From: Anastatus disparis
Lineage: Eukaryota; Arthropoda; Insecta; Hymenoptera; Eupelmidae
Direction: 5' to 3'
DNA length: 64,000 bases
NCBI GenBank assembly: GCA_017163975.1
Contig: JAFFSR010000366.1
Location: 62,001-126,000, forward strand
Shown here: piece after piece, positions 36,747 to 48,900 of the stretch
How the letters are laid out: every line of letters begins with the position of its first letter
How positions within the stretch are numbered: the first letter of the stretch is position 1
Made by a program: the position numbers and the translations under genes
Notes under the pieces: model-generated
Databases searched by the model: none
Told to the model about the DNA's origin: nothing
Seen by the model: the letters and a program-made list of their open reading frames with translations, nothing else

Positions 36747-36880
36747 GAATTTATAGTCGTTACTCATTTCGCATTTCTCATTTATCAAGTATTCTATCCT
36801 TGTTTTTCTTACTCTATTTCCATAAGAAGAACAAAGATAGAATATTTGAGAACTGAGAAATGAGTAACGATTATGAATTC
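36747..36880. mobile_element. ~134-bp hairpin MITE
   Basis: Inverted repeat GAATTTATAGTCGTTACTCA with its complement at TGAGTAACGATTATGAATTC, directly abutting the right end of the Harbinger-like copy. Target duplication not resolved. Confidence 0.6.
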
Positions 36881-37435
36881 TAGCCTTAGATTACACTAAA
36901 CCCTCGCGATAGTAGCGCTTTATTATGGCCGTTTCCGTATCATCTTTATTGATTCCATTTTCCAATTCCTTTGGTCTCATCCTTTGACGCCATTACATGT
37001 CGATCAATAATTGGATTTATAATCTAGTAATATTTACAGCATTTCAATAATAATATAATTTGAAAATCACAAAATAGATTCATCATAATAAGAAAAGTAA
37101 GTATTTTGATATATTTTTTTATAATATTTTAAAATTTTTAATTTTACATAATCACATTTTTTGCAGGTTATTATAAAGGATTATTAAACCATTAGAAAAA
37201 AAAAACAAAAAAAATTTCAAAAGGACAAAAAATTAATATTACCTAATATTTCATACTGAGGATTTGAAAAATTATTATACCTTAAAATTGGCATTTATGG
37301 AGTAAGCATTTTTATATTTTTTATTTACATTAAAATAGTTACAATTTTATATACTTGAGCAGTCTAATTTAGACTCAGATATTAGGTAAATGTCATATTT
37401 TTTATAATTCTGTTGATCATTCAAGGTTCGCTATA

Positions 37436-37580
37436 AAAAATTTTTAATTACATATATTTTATGATAAAAAAATTTTCTAAAATGAAACAATTTTTGTAAG
37501 TTTATACTTACAAAATTGTTTTATTTGAAAAAATTTTTTTATCATAAAATATATGTAATTAAAAAAATTTTTTTTTCTAA
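37436..37580. repeat. 145-bp AT-rich hairpin
   Basis: Arms TTTTTAATTACATATATTTTA and complement around a TTTTGTAAG loop region. It looks like a small MITE, but ends and target duplication are unclear. Confidence 0.6.
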
Positions 37581-37736
37581 ATCAAGCAATTTTTTAAGTT
37601 TAGCAAGCTTTCAATGATTACAAGAAAAATAATATAATCGTTCTGAATGACGTATTATTTTATATAAAAATTTTTACTGAAGGATTATTTAAACAATTGA
37701 AGACCTAGATCTTAGACAAGGTATTGTTTATTACAC

Positions 37737-38077
37737 GGAAAGAAGTGGGCACGCTCCAAAGCCGTGCATATCTCGAATCGTGCCACGTGCTGCTTCGAAC
37801 CTTCAGAAGGCGCACACAACTCATTTTTCAACGTGCTGCTATTGTAAATTCTCGTGCTAAGATGTAAGGCGTTGCACCGTGCATACGCATCTCTCAATGA
37901 ACTGCGTACACGCCAAAAATGTGTATGCACGGTGAAACGCCTTGCATCTTAGCACGAGAATTTGCAAGTTATAGCAGCACATTGAAAAATGAGTTGTGTG
38001 CGTCCTCTGAAGGTTCGGAGCAGCACGTGGCACGAGTCGAGAATATGCAGGGCATTAAAACGTGCCTACTTTTTTCC
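37737..38077. mobile_element. 341-bp GC-richer hairpin MITE, TIR GGAAA(G/A)AAGT(G/A)GGCACG
   Basis: Inverted repeat with well-conserved arms (CGTGCCACGTGCTGCT, GCACACAACTCATTTTTCAA, TTCTCGTGCTAAGATG). GC content is clearly above the neighbours. Flanks TTACAC and TTATAC are near-matching but not a proven duplication. The 72-codon minus-strand frame here is the hairpin read through, not a gene. Confidence 0.75.
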
Positions 38078-39375
38078 TTATACATACTTTGATTTCATAT
38101 TCATATAGCTAGTTAATTTTAAATGCTATATCTTTCTTTTATGTATATAAAATTGCATAAGAATCATCAATTTTATTTACTAAGTCCTCAAAAAATAAAG
38201 ATTTTTCTATGATAAATAGAAATTAATAATCTTTCATGCGGTGTACAAATAAAACAGGAGTAATATTATCATGAGTGAACACGTAGTAGAGATATTAATA
38301 GTTCTTTTATTGATCAAATGAGATACTATTTTAAATCCATTTTTAACAATTTAAACAACGTGTGACAAATTTGCTTATAAATAATAACCTGTCAACGCAG
38401 TGTGCATTTTGCAAATATTGTTATAACTTTCTCTTGTTGATCTTGGTTATTTTTATTTTAAGTACTTGTAGTGCAGGCTTTTCTTTTTTGAATTTCCCTT
38501 ACTAAAATATTTATCATAGCACTAAGACATAATTTATTGAAATAATATAATTTGAACAATTTTAATTTTCAACGATTGACCCAGATATTTTTTTACTTAT
38601 TATTAATTACCAATAATGATATAATGAATTTGTTCTAATCTTTTTATGTTACATTTGATTTTTTTAAATTTTATGTTTAAAATTTTAAGGTTAAGTGATA
38701 AGTTATTTATTATCATAACGTTCCAGAAGTAATAGATTTTCAATTTATATTTAGTTCTCTGCAAAAAAAGAAAATTTAATTTTTACATATATTATAATTT
38801 AGAAATATTTATACTAATAGTAATTGAAGTCACTAGAAATATTACATAAAATAATTTTTTTAAATCTTTTATTTTTTATCAGGAAATTTATTTATTAATT
38901 AATATTCTTTATCCTATATAATTTTATTACTTTTATAATTGGTTCAAATTTAATCATTCAGCTACAATACTGAATTTTAAAATACTATAAAAATATTTTT
39001 TTTTTCATTTATTTGAATATTTATATTATTTTTTATTCTTTTTTATATCATTATTACTAATTGAAAGATTTGCAGAATATTTACTTAGAATTGCATTATT
39101 TAAATTTATTTAAAGTTGGCGTTAAGTTTTATTTTATAAATAATTTGGCTTTTATGAAAAGTCATGGAAGCTATCGTAATTTATTCTTACTTAAAACTGT
39201 TAGTTAGAATAAAATTTTTACTATTCACAATTTCATGAATATATTATTCATGAAATTGTGAATTCATGTTATTTTTCACTACAATTATTATATTTTTGCC
39301 ACAAAATTAATTCTTTGATGATGACAGGATAAGATAATAATCTACTTTTAATATTTGATGAATATTTAACCTTAA

Positions 39376-39502
39376 GAGGACCGGAAAACCACTATAGTGG
39401 CGTGACCCCTGATCGACCTTTACCCCAAAGTCAATTAGTGATATCAGATACCTTTTCGGACCACTTTCTTAGAGCGATCACAAATCTCAAATACCGGTCC
39501 TC
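39376..39502. mobile_element. 127-bp MITE, TIR GAGGACCGG, TTAA-type target
   Basis: Starts GAGGACCGGAAAACC and ends ATACCGGTCCTC. Left flank TTAA (39372-39375), right flank TAAA. Short GC-rich insert in AT-rich DNA. Confidence 0.65.
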
Positions 39503-39839
39503 TAAAGGTTAATAAAAACTTAACTAATTGAATTTTTTTATATTTAATAAGAATTCCCTTTATTTTTTTAAATAAATTTTATTATGACAGCTAACTTTAA
39601 CTCTTAATAGTGAGTTTTTATTGCACAAAAATCTCCTTAAATAATAACCTTCTAATTATTCTCAATAAGCATAACAAAAATGTTAACTATGACGATTGTG
39701 ATGTTTCATGAAATGTACTTGAGAGCTTGCTAATCTTATGAAAATTGCTTAATTTTAAAGAATTTCTCATATGACAGTAATCAATAACATATTTATGCAA
39801 ATTTTCTGAAAAATTCAATTTTTGTTTCAATTTTACTAA

Positions 39840-41178
39840 CAAGGAGAGGTCCGCTCTTCCGGGAAACGGATTCGGCTGAAACTGCAGGATATGATTTTTT
39901 GATGAAAAAAAAATGAACTCGTGTTTTTTTTTCGTAGAATAGGCCTCCTAGACAAAAATATAGACATTTTTTCGAAAATATAGTAAAAAGGAACCTTTAT
40001 AAGAACTTGAATATCCAAACAACTAACAAGGAGAGTGTTTCACCTTCGGGTCACCGTTTTTGCTCAAATTTTGGGAATGTTTTCTGGATGCAGAAATATG
40101 GAGAAAGCCAAAATTTGAGAGGCCAACGCTCAATGTTTCCCTAGTTACAGGCCATCGAAGAAAATCACTAAAAAAGTTACTAGATTTTCAAACGTTTATA
40201 ATTCCTTAGAATTATTAGCTAGAAGCTTAAACCTTTTTTTAAATAAAAACTAAGCTCAAATACTTTTGAAATAGTAGTTATAGCATATCGAAATATTATT
40301 CTTTCCTAAAGTTATAGCATAATAAAGATTGAACCCAATTTTAGTTTTTATTATTAATTAATGTTTTCAACAAATAATTCAGGTCGAATCTTTATTACGC
40401 TCTAGCTTTGGGAAAAAATAATATTTTGAGATGGTATAGGTGCTATTTCGAAAGGATTTGAGCTCAGCTTTCATTTAAAAAAAGGTTTAAGCTTCTAGCT
40501 AATAATTTTGAGGAACTATAAGCGTTAGAAAATCTAGTAACTTTTTTAGTGATTTTCTTCGATAGCCTGTAACTAGGGAAATATTGAGCGTTGGCCTCTC
40601 AAATTTTGGCTTTCTTCATATTTCTGCATCCAGAAAACATTCCCAAAATTTGAACAAAAACGGTAACCCGAAGGTGAAACACTCTCCTTGTAAGACTCTT
40701 ACAAAAAAATACATGAAAGATGAAATAAAATGCAAATCAAATGCTTTGATTTGAACTTTGTTGCATTAAAAAGCTCAGTGGTTCAAAAGTTACAGGTAAT
40801 TAAAATATGCTAAAGAAATAGCGTAAAAATTGATGATTCTTGATATGTTTAAAAAATTAACAAATATGTAGTAATTTCCAATAAAGCATAACTTTTGAAG
40901 CACTAAAGCTTTTTTAATGTAACAGAGTTTAAATTAAAGCATTTAATTTGCTTTTTATTTCGTTTTTTATGTATTTTTTTGTTAAAGTCTTAGTTGTTTG
41001 GATATTCAAATTCTCATAAAGGCTCCTTTTTACTATATTTTCGATAAAATGTCTATATTCTTGTCTAGGGGGTCTATTCAACGAAAAGAAAAAACACGGG
41101 TTCATTTTTTTTTCATTAAAAAATCATGTCCTACAGTTTCAGTCGAATCCGTTTCCCGGAGGTGGGGACCTCTCCTTG
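39840..41178. mobile_element. Palindromic MITE, TIR CAAGGAGAGGTCC, TAA duplication, interrupted by a sister element
   Basis: Outer palindrome with ends CAAGGAGAGGTCCGC and GGGACCTCTCCTTG, flanked by TAA at 39837-39839 and 41179-41181. Excluding the inner element (40027-40690 plus one TAA) it is about 670 bp. Its arms then pair continuously, including the segments ending in CAAACAACTAAGACTC and its complement near 40985. A TAA target and palindromic form fit a PIF/Harbinger-like MITE. A fragment of its interior recurs at about 51262-51305. No coding. Confidence 0.82.
40027..40690. mobile_element. 664-bp palindromic MITE, TIR CAAGGAGAGTGTTTCACC, TAA duplication, nested
   Basis: Starts CAAGGAGAGTGTTTCACC and ends in its complement, flanked by TAA (40024-40026 and 40691-40693). 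It shares the first nine bases CAAGGAGAG and the size class with its host element, but the interiors are unrelated. It inserted into the left arm of the outer palindrome. Confidence 0.88.
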
Positions 41179-41181
41179 TAA

Positions 41182-42048
41182 GTAGTTGGACCTTTGCTAG
41201 ATTATTACAAATTACAATTTTTTCAGATTAAAATTTTTAAATTGAATTTACAACGAGAAACGTCGATATCTCTTTTTTTTATTATAAGTGATAATGTTGC
41301 AAAGGTAAACAAATGTAATTTTTATTAACTTCGTTTTATTATCAATTAATTGTGAATAAAAATCCATTTTTTTGCACTGATGGAAAGTTTAAAAATATTA
41401 TAATGTTTTATAAATATATATGCTGTTACAAAAACTTATGCAAGCCACTCTAATCTATTCTTGCTATAAATATTGCATCAAAAGGAAACGTGAAAAAGTC
41501 ACTCAAAGTACATTTCTTTTAGTTAAGAAATTCATCAATGATCCTAGAATAAGGATCATCGGTATGCCAGGTGATAAAGTCGTCCTAATTAAATTTTATT
41601 TTATTACAACTTTTATATTGACGAATCAGCCGAAAAAAAATTGTAAACTTGCTTGTATCTGGTGGTTACCCTAATCTTCTTATTTTTCATTCAGATTTCG
41701 ATATCTTTGTTCTTCAGTGTATATCAAAATATCGCACACGCTGCATGATAGCTATAAGTAAAAAGCTTAAAAATAAAATAAAGCAATGGAAAATTCAATG
41801 CGAAAATCTTTAATTGATCCCGAATCCTCGTCAGGTACATCTCTGACATGTATAACTATGAATAAATAGCCTTCTTTGATAAATTCTTAAAATCATCTTG
41901 AGTAAATAAAATTAAAAAGCTATATGATAGGGGTAATACAGGAATCTATGTTACTACTTTACGTTCTCAGTTGTTTAAATAATTTTGCACTGTTATTTTT
42001 GTATCCAATCTTTCTGGTTCAAATAAATATCTAATATGTTTTTCTTAA
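41182..42048. other. AT-rich DNA, no gene recognised
   Basis: About 870 bp. An 84-codon frame near 41420-41674 has no recognisable motif and atypical composition, and I do not call it a gene. Confidence 0.5.
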
Positions 42049-42422
42049 GGAGATGTAAAACGGACACTACACCTGTACTTATAGATATTAGCTTCCTTTT
42101 CATTTTATTGCCAAATTTCCAGAAAAGAAATGCATTAGCTTGTAGTATGTGCCATAATGATTATCTAGATAAATTTTCAAATAAATTCATTCATTAGCTT
42201 TTAAGATATTTGGATTCCTGTACAAAATTGAAAAATTTTAATAAATAATTTTGGAACCCAAAATTCTCAATAACTAATGATTGAATCTATTTAAAACTTT
42301 AACCGAATAATCTTCATGGTACATACTACAAGCTAATGCATTTTTTTATTGAAAATTTTGCAATAAAATGTAAAGATAGTGAATATTTATGAGTACAGGT
42401 GTAGTGTCCATTTTACATGCCC
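42049..42422. mobile_element. 374-bp hairpin MITE, TTAA target
   Basis: Left end GGAGATGTAAAACGGACAC, right end complement of GGGCATGTAAAATGGACAC, flanked by TTAA at 42045-42048 and 42423-42426. Arms continue through ACTACACCTGTACT and GCATTAGCTTGTAGTATG. A remnant of a relative is at about 48640-48764. Confidence 0.82.
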
Positions 42423-42749
42423 TTAAAAGATGCTTAAGAGGCGATCAGAATGATTCTACAGCTGGCGACATTGATAATATTAGAAGTTTATTATTGTCTC
42501 AGTAAATTGTTGTATAAAAAATATTATATATTTTTCTTTCACCTTACCGCAGCGCCGCCCAGCAGCGAATGGTTCCGACCGCCTTTTAAGTTTTTCAAGT
42601 CCATTTCTGTGTCTTATAAATATTTGAGCGATCGTAATGTACTATCTCAATTTGATTCCTATAGAAACTGGGACTAAAATACGACTGTAAAAACTTTTTT
42701 ATTTACTGACTTGTCCAAATGAGTTTTTTTTTTGTATGTAGATTATATC
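42423..42749 (+). promoter_or_regulatory. 5' region of the CACTA-type transposase gene
   Basis: 327 bp between the TTAA MITE and the transposase ATG. AT-rich with one GC-richer patch (CGCAGCGCCGCCCAGCAG, about 42550). The promoter is presumably here, but I see no defined element. Confidence 0.25.
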
Positions 42750-45081
42750 ATGCCTAAGACGTCAAAAGATAAAAGCCAGCAAAGTGCTAGACAAATTAGA
42801 AGATTGGCTCAACAGCGTATGCTTAAGGACGTAAAAGATATTGATAAATCATTAACTTCGCATTTAAATAAGCGAAAACAAAAGCATGTTGAAAATAGTA
42901 ATGATTTATCTACTAGCGATGATTTAAACCTTACGCCAGAAAATCATAATGTCTTAGCACTTTCTCCTAATGATTCTCCAATCAATATACAAAATTTAAG
43001 TGACATATCATTCGAAGATGAAACTCTTGAAAATAATAAGTTGATCAATATTGAATCAGATAACAATGTAAATTCTGCCGTTGCCACTACAGCAACAATC
43101 GCTATTAATTTAGACGCTAATAGAACTTTAGATGATGATAGTAACTCAGATGATAGTACTTCAGATTCAGACATAAATAATCGATATAGCGATAGTGATG
43201 TTGAAAGCATTCCTGATTCAGATACAGATACTGATGGCCAAGATTTCGAATATATTTGGAATGATTCGTCAAATAATAAAAGAACTAATTTCATAAATGA
43301 TATACAACAATGGACACAAAAATTCCAAATTCGTCAAAATGCATTAAAAGAGTTGCTTGTCATACTTAATAAACACACTGATTTTCAGCTTCCAAAACAC
43401 CCTCGCACCATATTGCAAACACCAACGAGTACTCATATAACTGATTTAGAAAATGGCCAATATTATCATTTAGGCATGGAAAAATCTATTCATAATATAA
43501 TTACTGAAAAATTGTTCTACAAACATAATTTTAATAGTGTACAGATAATGGTTAATATTGATGGTGCTCCAATTTGTGGTGATTCTTCAGAAAAAGGCTT
43601 ATGGCTCATTTTATGTAAAGAGCGCTCTCTACAAAATGTCTACGTAGTTGGAATTTATTACGGAAGATCAAAACATCTTTTTAAAACAATTTGTTGAAGA
43701 ATGTACCAATATTGTTAATAATGGTTTTTTATTTAAAGAAAAATTATATATAGTTCGATTTTATGGTCTTATTTGTGATGCACCAGCAAAGGCTTTTGTT
43801 TTAAATACAAAATATCACAGTGGATACTGGTCTTGCAGTAAATGTACCATAAAAGGAAAATATTATTCGTCAGTCTGTTTTCCAACAAAAACAATTAAAG
43901 AGTTAACAAATTATTGTAATGAATCATTAAGAACTGATATAGAATTTAAAAATATGAAATATATTGGAAACTATCAGAGAGGAGAGACAATTTTAAAAAA
44001 TATTCCGCATTTCGGTTCTATTTCAAATGTTCCTTTGGATACAATGCATTTGGTATATTTAGGTGTAATGAAGCAATTAATCAAACATTGGGTCAGTAGC
44101 GAAGATTCGTCGAATAAGTCCTATAGACTAAGTGAAGCAGATGTAAATAAAGTTTCATCTATGTTAGAAAATGTTAAGTTAACATTACCTACTGAATTTA
44201 ATAGACGTTGTCGATCAATTTCTTATTACAAAAAATGGAAAGCAACTGAGTTTCGACACTTTCTGCTGTATTTCGGTCCATTTATCTTAAAAAATATTTT
44301 AAAGTCTGAAATGTATCAAAATTTTCTAAAACTTCATGTAAGCATTATAATTCTGTCAAATAAAGTACTTGTTAAGGATGCTGAAAATATTAAATACGCA
44401 GAATTATTAATCATAAAATTTATTCGTGAATTCCAAAAAATATATGGCAAAAAAAATATTACCTACAATATTCATAACTTGTTGCATTTGCCTAAAGATT
44501 GTAAAAAATATGGCTCTTTAGAAACATTCAGTGCATTTCCATTTGAAAACTATATTGGTTCAATAAAAAAATTAATACGTAAGGGTGAAAAGCCCTTGCA
44601 ACAAATAGCCAGAAGACTTGGAGAATATGAATCACTGAAAGATATAAGATATCATTACACCAGTAAGAAAATTGATGTTTCAAAAAGACACTACAATGGA
44701 ATCGTACCTAGTAACCGTACTTATGATTCACAATTTAAAATTTTGACAACACGTATGTGCCAAATAGATGTTAATGATAGTAGGAACAATTGTGTTTTGC
44801 TAAGTGACGAAACAGTAGTAAATATTTTAAATATTGGTGAACGCAATGGAATGCTGTACATAATTGGGAAGAAATGCGTATTTAAGAATGATGTATTTAC
44901 AACTGAGGAAAATATTCGTAGTAGCGCATTTGGTATGAAAGTTGTATCAGAAATGAACTGTATTGAAGAATGGTCGATAGATGAAATATATTCGAAGACA
45001 TTGAAAATTCCATTAACAGAAGGATTATTAATTTGCCCACTTATCCATACCATCGGATGTTTTCAATTCGAAACTGAATAA
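42750..45081 (+). pseudogene. CACTA/EnSpm-like (animal type) transposase, one frameshift
   Basis: Cut-and-paste transposase family common in insect genomes. The start is the ATG at 42750 (MPKTSKDKSQQ). An earlier methionine at 42732 is possible but less likely. Residues 1-60 are basic, and about 70-170 are acidic and Ser/Asp-rich (DDSNSDDSTSDSD). The conserved region then runs from LENGQYYHLG through IDGAPICGDSSEKGLW. Near 43670 the frame must shift by +1: GIYYGRSK ends the first frame and NIFLKQFVEEC continues in the next. Downstream are CDAPAKAFVL, HSGYWSCSKC, PLDTMHLVYLGVMKQL, TEFRHFLLYFGPFIL, YNIHNLLHL and FSAFPFENYIGSIKKLIRK, all hallmarks of this family, ending at a natural stop. A small deletion explains the break, so the copy is nearly intact. 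The DUF4806 gene follows on the same strand 0.9 kb downstream, the usual partner in my recollection of animal CACTA elements. No CACTA-type termini were located. Confidence 0.85.
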
Positions 45082-45997
45082 TACAATTTAAATCAAAATT
45101 ATTTTTGGACTTCCTCTTTTGAAGGAGTCTTTTCCACATAAATAATTTTTAAAGAGAAAATTTTTTGACCATTTATGCATAAACTATTGATACTATTTAA
45201 CTACTTTAAAAACTAATCAACGTTATTTTACAAAAAACTGAAATAAAATATTTTAAAAATTCTTATTTTTCCTTTAATTTTGATTAAAAAAGTATTGAAA
45301 TATTGAATTTTCAAATGATTATTGTATACTATTTACATTTATAAGTAATGAGATTTTGTAACGCTACAACGATGTAAACTGTAGACTCAAACTTAATCTA
45401 TCAATGCTGTCTATTCCTCTAAAATACTTTTTGTAAAAAAATGTACAATTGCCGATTAAGAATTGTAGGTGATTAGTGGTAATATCATCTTCTAATGTCC
45501 AAACAATCAATGGAAAATATTAATTAAACGAGTATCTTTATTATCGAAGCAATAAATGCCATAAGAGTATACTGGGTGAGTAAGTTACGCTCGCCTACAT
45601 GTTCTGCTCGGATTTGTCTTGTTAGTGCGATTGCCAATTATTTTTTTCTCATCTTTTAACTACGGGAAATTTACAATTTCAATCAACTTTTACTTACAAG
45701 TTAAATTGATAAATAAATTTGATAAAGGTGTGAAACTTCTCAAATTTTAACAATTTATACATTTAAACTTATGATTTGACTACAGTCTAAATTTTAGATA
45801 AATTATTTGAAAAACGAAAGTGAAATAAAACGTAGTAAAGCGACATTTTGATAGGTGCTAGTATAAAATGAAAAAAATGGTACATAAATTAAAAAATAAA
45901 TAATACAAAATTAAATATTTAGAAACGTTTAAAAATAAAAAATGGAAGATCACTAAATATCTTATAAGACTATAAATTATTTAATTTTTTTAGTAAA
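45082..45997 (+). other. Spacer between transposase and DUF4806 gene, probable 5' UTR exon and intron
   Basis: AT-rich. A strong splice-donor-like CTGG/GTGAGTAAG lies at 45572-45584, and an acceptor TTTTTTTAG at 45985-45993 stands four bases before the DUF4806 ATG. This suggests a non-coding first exon ending near 45575 and an intron of about 418 bp. Confidence 0.35.
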
Positions 45998-48900
45998 ATG
46001 AAGAAGTTTGTAATAGTTTTGGATGAAAAAGGAACTGTAATGGTGACTCCATCTAAATGGTTAAACGTTCAGTCAAAAATACTACGATATCCACCTAAGG
46101 AAATAAGCGCTAAAAGGGCTATTCTTGCTTTAGCGGATCCAGATAAAAGTTGGGGAAATATTAATATAACTAAGATAATTAGATACTATGGTAAGGTTTA
46201 AGTCTTATTTTCATGATTACGATTCAATTTTTGAACACATAAAAGTTTTTGTATAAATACAAATAGGACCGTTCTATTTCAATTTATAAATATAATATTG
46301 GTTTCTTCTATAAATGGAAAAAAGTTTTTAAGATAACTTGTAAATATGTTTTTTTTAGTTATTCAAAGTAAACATACACTATTTTTATAAAAATCATCAC
46401 GTGTCTTTGTGTGTGTTATCAAACTTGATTTTTGTTTTATTGCTTTGTTTATTTTCATTTCATTCTTCTATATTTTATATATAAAATATAACACTGCTTA
46501 TGTATTATCAATGACATTTTTTACAATTTAAGAATGGATTTTTTCAATTAATATATTTGATTATTAGTTATTGATGGTGAATCGTTTTACAAATAAATAT
46601 TGAAACATTTCATAAAATTATGAATTAATTACATAGATTATATTCTCAGAAAATTATTGAGTAATAATAAAGAACTTTTTATTATAGACGATTATAACGA
46701 TGCCTGCAGAGATTCGAAATTACGAGATGTCGAAAATCTAAGCAATTTAAGTGACTTAGAAGGTTTGAGAAAATCTCGAAGTAAAAGGAATAAAAAAAAA
46801 TCAGATGACTATTTAACAGAGGGATTGAATCCTAAAAAACAAAGAACGCAAGATAGTGATGATGGAACTATATCAGATATCTCAGTAACAGAGAATGATT
46901 TTGAATTGGAGAATACTACTCCTCCTTTAAACGTATTTAAAGACAATGGCGACTCATTCGGAAATGCAAGTACCTCAAAAGATTCTTCGAAATCACCCAG
47001 TGATCCTGTTAATGATTTCGTCGATGATGTATCTAATGCAACAGCAAATAATGAAAATAGTATTGATTCTCTAGATAATAGTCAATTATTAATGAAGATT
47101 TTAGGTAAGTTTTAAGTGTTGCGTGGTAGCAATGTAATTGTTCTGCAAGTATGTTTTATATCAAGGGAATGTTACCGGTTACGAATCAAAATGTTATCAA
47201 TATTGAAGTATTACATATTTTTTTCTCAATTTTTGGCATTTCTTTAACATTTATTTATTTATTTCAAAAATCATTTCAAAGTATGGAGGATTACAGTTAT
47301 TACATAATTTAAAAATAAACCTAAACGATATTTAATTATATGTAAGAATATGTGGGCATTCCCTTCATATTAGTAAATGCAAGGAATGATTCTGAAAGTA
47401 ATATTTATAAATGTAAAAAACATAACCATTAAGTCAACACCTCTAATTCGAAAGGACTTATTTCGTAGGAACGTTTTAACGTTTAAAATTATCTTTTCCA
47501 AATGCTCATGTAAAATAAGTCCATTCCAAACGTTTTTATGAAGTATCTCCTTTCAAATTAGAGATGTCGATGTTTATGAAACAAAATGTATAATAATTTA
47601 CAATATTCTTGAATTTATTTGCAGGTATACAAGAAAAACAATTGAAATTATCACATTCCAATTCACTAAAACTGGATAAAATAACAACACAGATAAAAAA
47701 AATGAATCAAAATAAGATATTGAATAAGACAGTGACATTGTCTGATAAGGACTCACAATTTATTACAGCTCACTTTCCAATTAACAATGACGTTAATGAT
47801 TTAAACAAAAAAGTTGATGTTGTAGAAGAGAAATTGAAAGATCAAAAGTACTTCAAGTCTTTGGTAAGTTTAGTTATAAACATATTGTTACTTGAGGTGA
47901 TGTAAATTGGACTCTTCATCTGTAGTTAAATATTTATTATTTTTTTATTCTATTGCAATAATTTAAAAAATGGAAATGATAAATGCCCCCCAGATCCCCT
48001 TCTCTTTTTTATTTTTAGTTTGTGCAAATTTTATTTATTTGAATTTTAAAATGATTTATTAAATTATTAATTTTTTAATTCTTCCTCCCTTCTCCCCTTT
48101 GCCCCTGGTTTCATTATTACCTTGGTTTTATTTTTTAACTTGTCATAGTTTATATGAAAAAATCAAATATAGAGGGCATTTTAAGGTTATTTTACTCTAT
48201 ATACTTCAGATTCAATTTTCAATATAAATTATTTAACTCGTCATAGTTTATATGAAAAAATCAAATACAGAAGGCATTTTGAGGTTATTTTACTCTATAT
48301 ACTCCAGATTCAATTTTCAATATAAATTTATTATTTATTTAAATCATAATTTGCTATAGTTGATGATATATTCTGAAATTTGACAACCTAAATTTTAATA
48401 TCTATGCAATTTTTTAAATATTTTATGATCAGAACCCTTATTGCTAGAATCTGGAGGGTGTTTAACAACAGCCTTAAAAGATATATCTCTTAGTCAACCA
48501 TAAATATTATTCGCTTAATGTTTTTAGTTAATTCATTCTTTAGTTTTTAAGAATATTATATTTGTGATACCGGAAAATGTTTCTATATAATATTATAACC
48601 CGAGATTTTCAACAAGAAATAAGTGGATTTATTTTAAAATTTAGTTGAATAATGTTTATGGTACATATTATTGGCTAATGCATTTATTTTCCTGAAATTT
48701 TGCAATGAAACGATAAGATAGTCAATGCTTATAAGTAAAGGTTTAGAGTTCGTTTTACATCTTCTTAACTCAAAAATTTTTGTTTACATAATGATTTTGC
48801 TGAAATACCGAAGGAGCCACTCTTTAGCTACCTTGGAATCTGTTCGTTTCCAAATGTGGAAAGAAAAATATTTTGACCAAAGGGTAGAAAAACATCACTA

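Larger units (their letters stand above)
36881..39375. other. AT-rich DNA with two hairpins, no gene
   Basis: A short GC-moderate stretch at about 36898-37010 gives way to AT-rich sequence. Hairpins at 37436-37580 and 37737-38077 are listed separately. A small perfect stem (AATTTCATGAATATATTATTCATGAAATT) surrounds 39240. No credible reading frame was recognised. Confidence 0.5.

Noticed and set aside
37712..37930. 72-codon minus-strand frame with normal-looking amino-acid composition
   Set aside because: It lies in the arms of the 37737-38077 hairpin and its composition follows the GC-richer MITE.
41420..41674. 84-codon plus-strand frame
   Set aside because: No recognisable motif, AT-driven composition, no splice or promoter support.
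42049..42422. CACTACACCTG in the hairpin as a CACTA-transposon terminus near the CACTA-type transposase
   Set aside because: Arm homology extends 16 bp further out to TTAA on both sides, and the bases flanking CACTA (GGA, TCC) are complementary, not a direct duplication. The element is a TTAA MITE.
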